Shown: in pieces, positions 24,978 through 36,808 of the stretch
Layout of the letters: the number at the start of each line of letters is the position of its first letter
Position numbering within the stretch: the stretch's first letter is position 1
Source: Mycobacterium sp. 852014-50255_SCH5639931
GTDB lineage: Bacteria > Actinomycetota > Actinomycetes > Mycobacteriales > Mycobacteriaceae
Length of the DNA stretch: 64,000 bases
Direction of reading: 5' to 3'
NCBI RefSeq assembly: GCF_001665605.1
Contig: NZ_LZSV01000011.1
Span: forward strand, 310,001 to 374,000
Notes under the pieces: model-generated
Database searches by the model: none
Seen by the model: only the letters and a program-made list of their open reading frames with translations
What the model was told of the DNA's origin: nothing
Position numbers and translations under genes: made by a program

Positions 24978-25523
24978 ATGACACCGTTCACCATCCCGGG
25001 GCTCACCGACAAACAGGGAGCGCGCCTGACCGAACTGCTGCAAAAGCAACTGAGCACTTACAACGATCTTCACCTGACGCTCAAGCATGTCCACTGGAAT
25101 GTGGTGGGGCCCAACTTTATTGGTGTGCATGAGATGATCGACCCGCAGGTCGAGGCGGTCCGCGGTTTCGCCGACGACGTTGCCGAGCGCATTGCGGCCC
25201 TGGGCGGATCACCGCAGGGTACGCCGGGAGCCATCATCAAAGACCGCACCTGGGACGACTACTCCGTCGGCCGCGACACCGTTCAGGCTCACCTGGCCGC
25301 GCTCGACCTTGTCTACACCGGCGTCATCGAGGACACCCGCAAGTACATCGAGGAGACCGAGGAGCTCGACCCGGTCACCCAGGATCTGTTGATCGATCAG
25401 GCCGGGAACCTGGAGAAGTTCCAGTGGTTCGTCCGGGCGCACCTGGAGAGCGCGGGCGGGCAGTTGACCCATGAGGGCACGACCACCGAGAAGGACGCCG
25501 CCAGCAGCGCGCGCCGTTCCTAG
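24978..25523 (+). CDS. dps: DNA starvation/stationary phase protection protein Dps
   Basis: 181 residues, ferritin-like Dps. Ferroxidase residues at the dimer interface are visible: HVHWNVVGPNFIGVHEMIDP (His and Asp) and FADDVAERIAALGG (Asp and Glu). The tail is polar with several Lys/Arg. Dps dodecamers oxidise and store iron and can bind DNA in stationary phase. Close in length to M. smegmatis Dps1; M. tuberculosis has no gene here. A SigF-like promoter precedes it, and AACGGAGGAAATCG gives a strong ribosome site. Confidence 0.92.
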   Translation: MTPFTIPGLTDKQGARLTELLQKQLSTYNDLHLTLKHVHWNVVGPNFIGVHEMIDPQVEAVRGFADDVAERIAALGGSPQGTPGAIIKDRTWDDYSVGRDTVQAHLAALDLVYTGVIEDTRKYIEETEELDPVTQDLLIDQAGNLEKFQWFVRAHLESAGGQLTHEGTTTEKDAASSARRS

Positions 25524-26974
25524 CGGTCGTCCTCGGCCCGACCTTCGCGCTCGGCCGCGGCGGTCTCGCGGTTCAGGCGCTGTGATTCGTAGATCGTGAC
25601 GTTGGTGCGCGACATCAGCAGTGCCGCGATGCCGACGGAGAGGATCGCTCCGGGCACGACCGAGAACGAGCCGGTCATCTCGGCGACCATGATCATGATC
25701 GCGAGCGGCGCCCGCGCGACGCTGCCGAAGCACGTCATCATGCCGACCACGACGAAGATCCCGGGCTCGTGCGGCACCCCGGGCAGCCCGGACAGCTCGC
25801 CCAGCCGCCACACCGCCGCCCCGACGAAGGCGCCGATCACGATTCCCGGCCCGAAAAGTCCGCCGGATCCGCCGGTGCCGATCGACAGCGACGTGGCGAC
25901 GATCTTGGCGATCGGTAGCACGACTACGATCCACAACGGGATGCCCAGCAGCGTCCCACGGTCGGCCGCCAGCTGCGCCCAGCCGTAGCCGCTGCTGAGG
26001 ATCTGGGGAATCAGCAACCCCAGCAATCCGACGAGGAGGCCGCCGACCGCCGGCTTGAGCACCGGGCCGCCCGGGAGCCGGCGGGTGAGCCGCACCGCGG
26101 CGTGGAAGGTGCGGGCGTACAGGTAGCCGACCGCGAAAGCGACCAGTCCGATGACCACGAACCACAGCAGCGGCCATGCCTTCTCGAAGCGGTACTCGGC
26201 GTCGATGTAGCCGAACAGCGGGTCGAAGCCCAGGAACGCGCCGAGCACCGCATAGGCCGTGCCAGAGGTGATGAACCCGGGCAGCAGGCAGCGGTAATCG
26301 AAATCGTCGCGGTAGGTGATCGATGCGGCGAGCACCGCACCGCCGAGCGGCGCGGCGAAGATCGCCCCGATTCCGGCGCCGATGCCCAGCGCCACCGCGG
26401 TCCGGCCGTCCTCATCGGGCAGGTCGAGCCGTCGTGCGAGCAACGAGCAGAAGCCCGCCGAAATCTGCGCCGTCGGACCCTCCCGCCCGGCCGAACCGCC
26501 CGACCCTATCGTCAGCGCGCTGGCGATCATCTTCACCAGCACCGCCCGGAAACGGATGGCGCGTGGGTCCCCGTGCACGGCCTCGATGGCCTGGTCGGTC
26601 CCATGGCCGGTGGCCTCCGGGGCGAGCTTGGCGACGATGAAGGCCGAGATCAGCGCTCCTGCCGTCGTCACCAACGGGATCGCCCACGCGCGGTGAAAAC
26701 CGGGATCGCCGCGACCGCCGCCGCCCTCTCCCAGCGGCGTCGGGATGTGGTAGCCCCCGAGATAACCGAGCAGGAACTCGCCGGTGTACCTGAGCGCCAG
26801 GTAGAAGACGACGGCTCCCAGACCGGCGACGACGCCGATCGTGACGCCGAACAGCAACCACTTCTGCAGGTAGCCGGACTTCCTGATCGACGCCCCGAAC
26901 CGCCCGCCGGCGCCGGACACCGAGCCCGCTGGGGCCACCGCGGGCCGGGGCTCGTCGTCCGTCTGTTCGGTCAC
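25520..26974 (-). CDS. ClC family chloride channel/antiporter, Rv0143c orthologue
   Basis: 484 residues with about ten or more membrane helices. ClC anion-site motifs are present: GSGGSAGREGP (with the gating Glu), IGAIFAAPLGGAVLA and TGGSGGLFGPGIVIG. It conducts chloride or exchanges chloride for protons across the cytoplasmic membrane; presence of the gating Glu leaves the antiporter type possible. The stop overlaps dps. Divergent from the pirin operon. Confidence 0.9.
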   Translation of the reverse strand: MTEQTDDEPRPAVAPAGSVSGAGGRFGASIRKSGYLQKWLLFGVTIGVVAGLGAVVFYLALRYTGEFLLGYLGGYHIPTPLGEGGGGRGDPGFHRAWAIPLVTTAGALISAFIVAKLAPEATGHGTDQAIEAVHGDPRAIRFRAVLVKMIASALTIGSGGSAGREGPTAQISAGFCSLLARRLDLPDEDGRTAVALGIGAGIGAIFAAPLGGAVLAASITYRDDFDYRCLLPGFITSGTAYAVLGAFLGFDPLFGYIDAEYRFEKAWPLLWFVVIGLVAFAVGYLYARTFHAAVRLTRRLPGGPVLKPAVGGLLVGLLGLLIPQILSSGYGWAQLAADRGTLLGIPLWIVVVLPIAKIVATSLSIGTGGSGGLFGPGIVIGAFVGAAVWRLGELSGLPGVPHEPGIFVVVGMMTCFGSVARAPLAIMIMVAEMTGSFSVVPGAILSVGIAALLMSRTNVTIYESQRLNRETAAAEREGRAEDDR

Positions 26975-27055
26975 GGCGCGGGCTTCACGCGCGGTCGTGG
27001 CTCCGGTCCCCCAAGCATCCGGTCATCCTATGCAGCGCAACGTCGGCGCACCGGG

Positions 27056-27083
27056 GAATAACTGGACCGCGGTCCGGTTATTC
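27056..27083. promoter_or_regulatory. 28-bp near-perfect palindrome upstream of pirin-TetR operon
   Basis: Arms GAATAAC (27056-27062) and GTTATTC (27077-27083) flank the perfect core GGACCGCGGTCC (27064-27075); only one base pair (27063/27076) breaks symmetry. It sits 27 bases before the pirin ATG and 82 bases before the ClC start. This is the likely operator of the TetR protein encoded by the second gene of the operon. Confidence 0.75.
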
Positions 27084-27109
27084 GGGGTAGTTCTCATTAC
27101 GGAGGTCAC

Positions 27110-28093
27110 ATGCCCGCTATCACCGCCAACACGTTGACGTTGCCCCGCGTCGGTGTCGCCGCACCCGCCGACACCGAGCGCCCGGTCCGGTCGATCACCA
27201 CCGGGCCGCGCGGCTACGAGGGCGAGGGCTTTCCCGTCGTCCGCGCCTTCGCCGGGGTGAGTGCGGCCGCTCTGGACCCCTTCGTGCACATGGACGAGAT
27301 GGGCGCGGTGGAGTACGAGCCCGGCGAGCCGAGGGGCACGGACTGGCACCCACACCGCGGGTTCGAAACGGTCACCTACATGGTCGACGGCAAGTTCGCC
27401 CACCAGGACTCCCACGGCGGTGGCGGGCTGATCACCGACGGCGCGACGCAGTGGATGACCGCCGGATCGGGGATCCTGCACATCGAGACGCCGCCCGCGG
27501 AACTGGTCGACAGTGGCGGCCTCTTTCATGGCATCCAGTTGTGGGTGAATCTGCCGAAGAGAGACAAGTTCGCGCCGCCTCGGTATCAGGCCATCGAGGG
27601 TGGCGACGTGCAGTTGATCTCGTCCGACGACGGCGGGGCGCTGGTCCGCATCATCGCGGGCGAAGTCGACGGTCACCGGGGCCCCGGGATCACTCACACG
27701 CCGATCACGCTCGCCCACGCCACGATCGAAACCGGCGCCCGCCTCAACATGCCGTGGCGGCGCGATTTCAATGCGCTCGTGTATGTGTTGTCCGGCAGCG
27801 GATATGTCGGCCCGGTTGCTCACCCGATTCGCGAGAGTCAATTGGCGGTGCTGGGCCCCGGAGATCGGATCACGGTGGGTGCCGATCCGGCGCAGGAATC
27901 GGCGCGCAAGACCGCGATGGATGTGCTGATTCTGGGCGGCCGACCCATTCGTGAGCCGGTATTCCACTACGGGCCTTTCGTAATGAACTCGCGCGCGGAA
28001 TTGGTCGAGGCGGTGCAGGACTACCAGGCCGGGAAGTTCGGCAGCATTCCGCCAAATGCGCTAATGCCGCACCGGGGCGGTGGCACACTTTAA
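27110..28093 (+). CDS. Pirin family protein
   Basis: 327 residues, bicupin. The N-terminal cupin holds the metal-binding set of pirins: DWHPHRGFETVTYMVDG, HQDSHGGGG and later HIETPP. The second cupin (about residues 195-290) has lost most metal residues, as usual, and the C-terminal segment has EPVFHYGPFVMN. Pirins are Fe-dependent; bacterial ones include quercetinase-like enzymes and regulators of central metabolism. Inserted here relative to M. tuberculosis and followed two bases later by its TetR gene. Confidence 0.88.
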   Translation: MPAITANTLTLPRVGVAAPADTERPVRSITTGPRGYEGEGFPVVRAFAGVSAAALDPFVHMDEMGAVEYEPGEPRGTDWHPHRGFETVTYMVDGKFAHQDSHGGGGLITDGATQWMTAGSGILHIETPPAELVDSGGLFHGIQLWVNLPKRDKFAPPRYQAIEGGDVQLISSDDGGALVRIIAGEVDGHRGPGITHTPITLAHATIETGARLNMPWRRDFNALVYVLSGSGYVGPVAHPIRESQLAVLGPGDRITVGADPAQESARKTAMDVLILGGRPIREPVFHYGPFVMNSRAELVEAVQDYQAGKFGSIPPNALMPHRGGGTL

Positions 28094-28095
28094 CG

Positions 28096-28731
28096 ATGTC
28101 TTCAGGGGTGGGTCGCAGGCCTGGACGCCCCCCTGCCGCAAAGGCGGATGAGACGCGTCAGCGAATCATGCGGGCCGCCCGCCTGGTGTTCAGTGAACGC
28201 GGTTACGACGGCGCCACGTTCCAGGCGATCGCGGCCCGCGCCGATCTGACCCGTCCCGCCATCAACCATTACTTCTCCAGCAAGCGCGTCTTGTATCGCG
28301 AGGTATTGGAGCAAACCAACGAAGCCATCATCGGAACCGGCATCAAAGTGGCCAGCCGCGAGACCACTATGGCGGCGCAGCTGACGGCGTTCATCACCTC
28401 CGCGGTGCAAGCGAATTCGGAGAATCCCGCCGGATCGGCGCTGATAATTTCCGGGGTGCTCGAGTCGCAGCGGCACCCGGAATGGAACAAGACCGAAAAC
28501 GAGTCAGTCCGGGCCGTCCGGGAATTTCTGGATCGAGTCGTCAAGGACGCGATCGAGCGCGGCGAGGTCGCCGCCGACGTCGACGCGTCGGCGCTGATCG
28601 AGTCGCTGGTCGTCATCATGTGCGGCGTCGGCCTGTACGCGGGCTGGGTGGAGAGCCCCCAGCAGATGCTGGCCGTGACCGGAATGCTGCGGCAGTTGAT
28701 GGAAGGCGCGCTCTGGCGGCCGGAGGCCTAG
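28096..28731 (+). CDS. TetR family regulator, Rv0144 orthologue
   Basis: 211 residues. Basic leader GRRPGRPPAAKADETRQRI, then HTH (ATFQAIAARADLTRPAINHYFSSK, about residues 41-64) and a helical ligand domain. It starts two bases after the pirin stop, so the two genes are one operon; a striking palindrome upstream of that operon is its probable autoregulatory site. Ligand unknown. Confidence 0.88.
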   Translation: MSSGVGRRPGRPPAAKADETRQRIMRAARLVFSERGYDGATFQAIAARADLTRPAINHYFSSKRVLYREVLEQTNEAIIGTGIKVASRETTMAAQLTAFITSAVQANSENPAGSALIISGVLESQRHPEWNKTENESVRAVREFLDRVVKDAIERGEVAADVDASALIESLVVIMCGVGLYAGWVESPQQMLAVTGMLRQLMEGALWRPEA

Positions 28732-28805
28732 CCCATCGCGTGGGCAGTGAAGTTGCGCACAAAGCGTATAGGCTAACTAACTTATCCCGGTAATATGGCC
28801 CCGTC

Positions 28806-30717
<1,912 letters not shown>

Positions 30718-30718
<1 letters not shown>

Positions 30719-31644
30719 TGCCCCGCTCGCTGGACGACTCCTGGGACATCGCCACCAGCGTCGGCGCCACCGCGGTGATGGTCGCCCTGGCCCGCGCCGC
30801 CGAGACCTCCAGCGACTCACCGCTCATCCGCGACCAGTTCGCCGAGCCGCTGGTCTCCACGCCCGAGCTGGCCGGAGTCCGCGAGCAGGTGGCGGCCTGG
30901 TGGGCGGGCGAGCCGGACGACGACTCCGGTGGTGACGCCCCGGACCCCAACCACATGATCAACTACCAGGCGGTGCGCACCCACTTCTTCGATGCGTACT
31001 TCGCCGACGCCGTGGCAGCCGGTATCCGGCAGGTCGTGCTCGTGGCCGCCGGCCTGGATTCGCGTGCCTACCGGCTGGACTGGCCGGCCGGCACCGTGGT
31101 GTACGAGATCGATCTGCCCAAGGTGCTCCAGTACAAGACCGAGACGCTGGCGAGCCACGGCGCCGAGCCCACCGCCGACCGCCGGCCCGTGCCCGTGGAC
31201 TTGCGCCATGATTGGCCAAAGGCCTTGCGCGACGCCGGTTTTGACGCGGACCGGCCGACGGCGTGGCTGGCCGAGGGGCTGCTGCCATTCCTGCCCGCGG
31301 CGGCGCAGGAGGCGCTGTTCGCCTCCATCGATGCGCTGAGCGGATCGGGCACCCGGGTGGCGGTGGAGAACTTCGGAGTCGACGAGGAGAAGCGCCGCGA
31401 GGCCGAGCAGAGGTGGCAGGAACTGCGGGCCAAGCGCGAAGCACGCGGCCAAGACACCTCGTTCAACCCCTTCGACCTCTGGTTCTCCGATGAGGGCCGG
31501 CCCGACTGCGCCGAGTGGTTCGCCGGGCACGGCTGGACCACGAGCATGGTGAGCGCGCGCGACGAGGGCGAGCGGCTGGGCCGTGCGCCGCAACCGGAAG
31601 ACCGGCCGTTCGCGAACAGCTTCGTGACGGCATCCAAACCCTGA
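30718..31644 (+). CDS. SAM-dependent methyltransferase (tandem copy 3)
   Basis: 308 residues with [43 protein letters not shown] and LAEGLLPFLP. It has a distinctive acidic insertion (GEPDDDSGGDAPDPN) before the first motif and a charged C-terminal half. Translationally coupled to copy 2 (TAATG). M. tuberculosis has only two genes at this site, so this is an extra duplicate with presumably a diverged acceptor. Confidence 0.88.
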
Positions 31645-31719
31645 GCCGGTTCGCTGGGTCAGATCCTTTCTACTGCTCTCCCAACCGGATGGTTAGGATC
31701 GCGGTTATCACCCATGAGC

Positions 31720-31734
31720 GCTCGTGCGACGAGC
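31720..31734. promoter_or_regulatory. Hairpin GCTCGT-GCG-ACGAGC before aldehyde dehydrogenase
   Basis: Perfect 6-bp stem with a 3-base loop in the 131-bp gap between the third methyltransferase and the aldehyde dehydrogenase, 42 bases before its ATG. A second short dyad, AACC-GGAT-GGTT, is at 31683-31694. Could be a terminator for the methyltransferase transcript or a regulator site. Confidence 0.3.
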
Positions 31735-31775
31735 AGCGGGCGCATCGGGATGACCGAAGCAGGGGAAGGACAACG

Positions 31776-33203
31776 ATGACCACCGAATCGGTTACACCCA
31801 CGACATCCGCCGCCAACGGCGCACCGACACCTCAGCCGGCGAACATTCCCGCGACCGTCGCGCGGCTGCGCAAGACGTTCGCCAGCGGGCGCACCCGCGA
31901 TGTCGAGTGGCGCAAACGGCAGTTGTTGCAGCTGGCCAAGCTGATGGAAGAGAACGAAGGGGCGATCGCGGATGCTCTCGCCGCGGATCTCGACCGCAGC
32001 CCGTTCGAGGCGTTCATCGCCGACATCGCAACCACGGCCGGCGAAGCGAAGTATGCGGCCAAGCGGGTGCGCAAGTGGACGCGCCGCAAATACCAGCTGC
32101 TCGAGATGCCGCAGCTCCCCGGCCGCGGTTGGATCGAATACGAGCCCTACGGCACCGTGCTGATCATCGGCGCGTGGAACTACCCGTTCTATCTGACGCT
32201 GGGGCCGGCCGTCGGCGCGATCGCCGCGGGTAACGCCGTCATCCTCAAGCCCTCGGAGATCGCCGCGGCGTCCGCGCACCTGATGGCCGAGCTGGTGCCC
32301 AAATACCTCGACAGCGACGCGATCGCCGTGGTGGAGGGCGACGGTTCGGTCAGCCAGGAGCTCATCGCGCAGGGCCTGGACCGCCTGCTGTTCACCGGCG
32401 GCACCGAGATCGGTCGCAAGGTCTATGAAGGTGCCGCCCCACATCTGACCCCGTGCACGCTGGAGCTCGGCGGCAAGAGCCCCGTGATCGTGGCGGCCGA
32501 CGCCGACGTGGACGTGGCGGCCAAGCGGATCGCCTGGATGAAGCTGCTGAACGCCGGCCAGACGTGCGTCGCCCCCGACTACGTGTTGGCGGACGCCAAG
32601 ATTCGCGATGAGCTGGTGAGCAAGATCGGCGCGGCCATCACGAAGTTCACGTCGGACAAGCCCAACGGAATGCGGATCGTCAACCAGCGTCAGTTCGACC
32701 GGATCAGCAGCTATCTGGCCGGCGGGGACGGCAAGGTCGTCGTCGGCGGCAAATGCGACCCGTCGAGCCTGCGCATCCAGCCCGCCGTCGTGGTCGACCC
32801 CGATCCGGACGGGCCGTTGATGCAGAACGAAATCTTCGGACCCGTGCTGCCGGTGATCACCGTCCAATCCCTTGATGACGCAATACGTTTCATCAACGCG
32901 CGGCCCAAGCCGTTGTCCGCCTATCTGTTCACCAAGACGCGCGAGACCCGCGAGCGGGTGATCAAGCAGGTGCCGGCGGGCGGCATGCTGGTCAACCACC
33001 TCGCGTTCCAGGTGTCGACGGCCAAGCTGCCGTTCGGCGGCGTCGGCGCATCGGGTATGGGCGCCTATCACGGCCGCTACGGCTTCGAGGAGTTCAGCCA
33101 CCGCAAGTCGGTGCTGACCAAGCCGACCCGGCCCGACCTGTCCAGCTTCATCTACCCGCCGTACACGGCGCGGGCCTTCAAGATGGCCCGTCGGATGTTC
33201 TGA
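31776..33203 (+). CDS. Aldehyde dehydrogenase, Rv0147 orthologue
   Basis: 475 residues from ATG at 31776, chosen by GGGGAAGGACAACG upstream. Class 3-like aldehyde dehydrogenase without the N-terminal extension: IGAWNYPFYLTLGPAVGAIAAGN (NAD fold), LFTGGTEIGRKV, catalytic Glu in LELGGKSP and catalytic Cys in NAGQTCVAPDYV. The C-terminus KMARRMF with preceding hydrophobic residues resembles fatty-aldehyde enzymes. It oxidises aldehydes to acids with NAD(P). Confidence 0.9.
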   Translation: MTTESVTPTTSAANGAPTPQPANIPATVARLRKTFASGRTRDVEWRKRQLLQLAKLMEENEGAIADALAADLDRSPFEAFIADIATTAGEAKYAAKRVRKWTRRKYQLLEMPQLPGRGWIEYEPYGTVLIIGAWNYPFYLTLGPAVGAIAAGNAVILKPSEIAAASAHLMAELVPKYLDSDAIAVVEGDGSVSQELIAQGLDRLLFTGGTEIGRKVYEGAAPHLTPCTLELGGKSPVIVAADADVDVAAKRIAWMKLLNAGQTCVAPDYVLADAKIRDELVSKIGAAITKFTSDKPNGMRIVNQRQFDRISSYLAGGDGKVVVGGKCDPSSLRIQPAVVVDPDPDGPLMQNEIFGPVLPVITVQSLDDAIRFINARPKPLSAYLFTKTRETRERVIKQVPAGGMLVNHLAFQVSTAKLPFGGVGASGMGAYHGRYGFEEFSHRKSVLTKPTRPDLSSFIYPPYTARAFKMARRMF

Positions 33204-33257
33204 CCACTGCTTCAATTCGCTTGCTAGGCCGTACTTTTCACCTTAGAGAGGAACCTG

Positions 33258-34118
33258 ATGCCCGGAGTGCAGGATCGCGTCATCGTCGTCACCGGAGCCG
33301 GCGGGGGGCTGGGCCGTGAATACGCCCTGACCCTGGCCCGCGAGGGGGCCAGCGTCGTCGTCAACGACCTCGGTGGGTCCCGTGACGGCACGGGCGCCGG
33401 CCACAACATGGCCGATCACGTCGTCAACGAGATCAAGGACGCGGGTGGCCGGGCGGTCGCCAACTACGACAGTGTCGCCGAGCCCGAGGGCGCCGCGAAC
33501 ATCATTCAGACGGCGCTCGACGAGTTCGGCGCCGTGCACGGCGTGGTGAGCAACGCCGGGATCCTGCGCGACGGCACCTTCCACAAGATGACGTTCGAGA
33601 ACTGGGACGCCGTGCTCAAGGTGCACCTGTACGGCGGGTACAACGTGCTGCGCGCCGCCTGGCCGCATTTTCGGGAGCAGAGCTACGGGCGGATCGTCGT
33701 CGCCACCTCCACCAGTGGCCTGTTCGGCAACTTCGGACAGACCAACTACGGCGCGGCCAAACTCGGCCTGGTCGGCATGATCAACACGCTGGCGCAGGAG
33801 GGGGCGAAGTACAACATCCACGCCAACGCCGTCGCGCCGATCGCGGCCACCCGGATGACCGAGGACATCCTCCCCAAGGAGGTGCTCGAGAAGCTGACGC
33901 CCGAGTATGTCGCGCCGGTGGTGGCCTACCTGTGCACCGAGGAAAACCCCAACACCGCTTCGGTTTTCGTCGTCGGTGGAGGCAAGGTGCAGCGGGTGGC
34001 CCTGTTCCAGAACGAGGGCGCCAACTTCGACAAGCCGCCGACGGTCGAGGATGTCGCCTCGCACTGGTCGGAGATCGACGACCTGTCCGCGGCCAAGCAG
34101 GCCAACTTCAAGCTGTAA
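33258..34118 (+). CDS. Short-chain dehydrogenase, Rv0148 orthologue
   Basis: 286 residues, classical SDR resembling the dehydrogenase domain of peroxisomal multifunctional enzyme 2. NAD-binding VTGAGGGLGREYAL, VSNAGILRD, catalytic Ser in ATSTSGLFG and YGAAK. This type oxidises 3-hydroxyacyl-CoA, fitting beta-oxidation. AGAGAGGAAC precedes the ATG. 54 bases after the aldehyde dehydrogenase, probably co-transcribed. Confidence 0.9.
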   Translation: MPGVQDRVIVVTGAGGGLGREYALTLAREGASVVVNDLGGSRDGTGAGHNMADHVVNEIKDAGGRAVANYDSVAEPEGAANIIQTALDEFGAVHGVVSNAGILRDGTFHKMTFENWDAVLKVHLYGGYNVLRAAWPHFREQSYGRIVVATSTSGLFGNFGQTNYGAAKLGLVGMINTLAQEGAKYNIHANAVAPIAATRMTEDILPKEVLEKLTPEYVAPVVAYLCTEENPNTASVFVVGGGKVQRVALFQNEGANFDKPPTVEDVASHWSEIDDLSAAKQANFKL

Positions 34119-34147
34119 CGGTCAGCGCCGGGGCCGCGTGGTTCGAG

Positions 34148-34969
34148 TCAGGCCAGCAGCGCCTGACGTAGTCGATCCACGTCGGCCTCGGTGATGCCCG
34201 CGTCGCTCAGATAGGCGTCCAGCGAACCGAATTGCTCGTCGATCGTCTCGCGCGCGGCGGCCAGGTACTCGGGGCGCACGCCGAGAACACCGTCGGACAG
34301 CCGGGCCTCGGTGAAAGTCCTGACCTCCGGTGTGAGTTCGGTTTCCGAGCGCTGCTGAATCATCTCGGAGATGCGGACCCGCAGCTCCGCGACGGCGTCA
34401 TTGCTGCGCAGGTAGTCGGCGACGATCGTGTCGCGATCGATGCCGACGGTCTCCAGCACCGTCGCCACCACGAAGCCGGTGCGGTCCTTGCCCGCGAAGC
34501 AGTGCGTGAGGACGGGCCGCCCCGCGGCCAGCAGCGTGACGACCCGGTGCAGCGCCCGCTGGGCGCCGTTGCGGGTGGGGAACTGGCGGTACTCGTCGAC
34601 CATGTAGCGGGCGGCGGTGTCGTTGATGGACTCGTCTGGATCGCCGTTGGTCATCAGTTGCCGGAACGCGTGTTCGTGGGGGGCTTCGTCGCCCTCACCG
34701 GCGTCGTCGGCGAGGTCCGGGAACGGCAGCAGGTGAACGTCGACACCGTCGGGCACGCGTCCGGGCCCGCGGCGGGCCACCTCCCGCGCCGCGCGCAGGT
34801 CGGCGACGTCGCTGATGCCGAGCTCGCGCAGCGTCGCCTGGCCGTCGTCATCCAGGCGGCTCAGCTCGCTGGACCGAAACAGCCGGCCCGGCCGCAGCGC
34901 GCCCGCGCCGTCGGCGACATCGCGAAAGTTCCACGCGCCGGGCAACTCCCGGAGGGCGGCCTTACCCAT
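34148..34969 (-). CDS. ptbB: Protein/lipid phosphatase PtbB (MptpB), Rv0153c orthologue
   Basis: 273 residues; M. tuberculosis PtbB has 276. DSP-like Tyr phosphatase: N-terminal [23 protein letters not shown] and the P-loop [11 protein letters not shown] with the catalytic Cys near residue 157, Asp and Lys of the phosphoinositide-phosphatase type (HCxxGKDR). In M. tuberculosis it is secreted without a signal peptide and acts on host phosphoinositides. The start overlaps the upstream fadE2 gene by eight bases. Confidence 0.92.
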   Translation of the reverse strand: MGKAALRELPGAWNFRDVADGAGALRPGRLFRSSELSRLDDDGQATLRELGISDVADLRAAREVARRGPGRVPDGVDVHLLPFPDLADDAGEGDEAPHEHAFRQLMTNGDPDESINDTAARYMVDEYRQFPTRNGAQRALHRVVTLLAAGRPVLTHCFAGKDRTGFVVATVLETVGIDRDTIVADYLRSNDAVAELRVRISEMIQQRSETELTPEVRTFTEARLSDGVLGVRPEYLAAARETIDEQFGSLDAYLSDAGITEADVDRLRQALLA

Positions 34970-36194
34970 GTGCGGTGACCGCCGCGGCGAGCGGAGATTT
35001 TCCCCGGCCGAGCTCGGCGCGCGCAATGGTCCGCATGTGTACCTCGTCGGGGCCGTCGAAGAGCCGCATCGCCCGGTGCCAGGCGTACATGCGCGCCAGC
35101 ACCGTGTCCTCGCTGACGCCCGCGGCCCCGTGCACCTGAATCGCTCGGTCGATGACGTTGCACGCCACCTGCGGCGCAACCGCCTTGATCTGCGAGACCA
35201 ACGTGTGGGCGGCCTTGTTCCCGTGCTGGTCGATGGTCCACGCCGCCTTTTCGCACAACAGCCGCGCCTGGTCGATCTCGTTGCGGGACTTGGCAATTGC
35301 CTCCCGCACCACGCCCTGCTCGGCCAGCGGACGGCCGAACGCCACCCGGTTCTGCGTCCGGTCCACCATCAGGGCCAGCGCCCGTTCGGAGCCGCCCAGC
35401 GCACGCATGCAGTGGTGGATGCGGCCCGGGCCCAGCCGGGCCTGCGCGATCGCGAAGCCCCCGCCCTCTTCGCCCAGCAGGTTGGTGACGGGCACCCGGA
35501 CGTTGTCGTAGATGATCTCGCAGTGCCCAGGCTGGTCCTGGAAACCGAAGACCGTGGTGGAGCGGACCACCGTCACGCCCGGCGTATCGATCGGCACCAG
35601 CACCATGGACTGCTGCTGGTGGCTTGCCGCCTCGGGGTTGGTGCGGCCCATCACGATGAGGATCTTGCAGCGCGGGTCGGACGCCCCGGAGGTCCACCAC
35701 TTACGGCCATTGATCACATAGTCGCCGCCGTCGCGCACGATGGAGGTCTCGATGTTGCGGGCGTCGCTGCTGGCGACCGCCGGCTCGGTCATCGAAAAGC
35801 CACTGCGGATCTCACCGTTGAGCAACGGCTCCAGCCACCGCTTGCGCTGCTCCTCGGTGGCGAACAGGTGCAGGGTCTCCATGTTGCCGGTGTCGGGTGC
35901 CGCGCAGTTGAGCGCCTCGGGGGCGATCTCCAGGCTCCAGCCGGTGATCTCGGCCAGCGGCGCGTATTCCAGGTTGGTCAGGCCCGACTCGGCCGGCAGG
36001 AACAGGTTCCACAGGCCGCGCTCCTTGGCCTTGGTCTTCAGCTCCTCGAGGATCGGCGGGACCGTGTGATCGTTCGGGCCGACCTCCTCCCGGTACTTGT
36101 CGTATTCGGCCTCGGCCGGGAAGACGTACTCGGTCATGAAGTCGGTCAATCGCTTGTGGTAATCGTTGGCTTTGGCCGACATCGCGAAGTCCAT
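34962..36194 (-). CDS. fadE2: Acyl-CoA dehydrogenase FadE2, Rv0154c orthologue
   Basis: 410 residues from the ATG of MDFAMSAKA, matching the orthologue start; another ATG six codons upstream exists. Motifs: [54 protein letters not shown] and [17 protein letters not shown], typical of the ACAD10/11-like bacterial dehydrogenases of 2-methyl or long acyl-CoA. FAD enzyme, cytosolic. Co-transcribed with ptbB through an 8-base overlap. Confidence 0.92.
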   Translation of the reverse strand: MDFAMSAKANDYHKRLTDFMTEYVFPAEAEYDKYREEVGPNDHTVPPILEELKTKAKERGLWNLFLPAESGLTNLEYAPLAEITGWSLEIAPEALNCAAPDTGNMETLHLFATEEQRKRWLEPLLNGEIRSGFSMTEPAVASSDARNIETSIVRDGGDYVINGRKWWTSGASDPRCKILIVMGRTNPEAASHQQQSMVLVPIDTPGVTVVRSTTVFGFQDQPGHCEIIYDNVRVPVTNLLGEEGGGFAIAQARLGPGRIHHCMRALGGSERALALMVDRTQNRVAFGRPLAEQGVVREAIAKSRNEIDQARLLCEKAAWTIDQHGNKAAHTLVSQIKAVAPQVACNVIDRAIQVHGAAGVSEDTVLARMYAWHRAMRLFDGPDEVHMRTIARAELGRGKSPLAAAVTAHG

Positions 36195-36339
36195 GCCGCC
36201 ACCATAGGACACGTCCCGCGACGGCCCATATGGCGAGCCTTATTGGTCACCTTCGCGACACCGAAACCACGCCGCGACGGGTGTGCGCGCACGCAGTCTC
36301 GAGGTGTGGATCGCGGTCGCGACGCGCACGATGGACGCT

Positions 36340-36801
36340 ATGACCGAATCCCGTCCGCCGTTCCCGCCGTTCACCTCTGAGACTGCCCTGGAGAAGGTGC
36401 AGTCCGCCGAAGACGCGTGGAACACCTGCGATCCGCACCGCGTCAGCCTGGCGTACACGCCCGACTCGCAGTGGCGCAATCGCGACGAACATGTCGTGGG
36501 CCGCGACGCGATTGTGGCGTTCCTGACCCGCAAGTGGCAGCGCGAGCTCGACTACGCGTTGCGAAAGAGCCTGTGGGACTTCCACGGCAACCGCTTCGCC
36601 GTGCGGTTTCAGTATGAGTGCCGCGACGCGAGCGGCCAGTGGTTTCGCAGCTACGGCAACGAGCTGTGGGAGTTCTCGCCCTCGGGGTTGATGGCGCGCC
36701 GCGAGGCCAGCATCAACGACGTGCGGATCGACGAGTCCGAACGCCGCTACTTCGGGCCCCGGCCGGTGGCGGAGCACGGGCAGGACATCCCGCTCTGGTA
36801 G
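36340..36801 (+). CDS. DUF1348 (NTF2-like) family protein
   Basis: 153 residues. DUF1348 signatures: [61 protein letters not shown], and [13 protein letters not shown] with the C-terminal [15 protein letters not shown]. Likely a small-molecule-binding protein of unknown function. An ATG three codons upstream (36331) is an alternative. Divergent from fadE2. Confidence 0.85.
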   Translation: MTESRPPFPPFTSETALEKVQSAEDAWNTCDPHRVSLAYTPDSQWRNRDEHVVGRDAIVAFLTRKWQRELDYALRKSLWDFHGNRFAVRFQYECRDASGQWFRSYGNELWEFSPSGLMARREASINDVRIDESERRYFGPRPVAEHGQDIPLW

Positions 36802-36808
36802 CAACCGG

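Noticed and set aside
15718..25600. Recent mobile-element insertion explaining gene blocks absent from M. tuberculosis
   Set aside because: No transposase, integrase, tRNA target or flanking direct repeats were found; gene loss in M. tuberculosis is as likely.
31659..33215. 518-codon minus-strand frame over the aldehyde dehydrogenase
   Set aside because: Shadow frame; the coding strand has the catalytic Glu and Cys motifs.
34815..36380. 521-codon plus-strand frame over fadE2
   Set aside because: Antisense to a conserved orthologue; composition is not protein-like.
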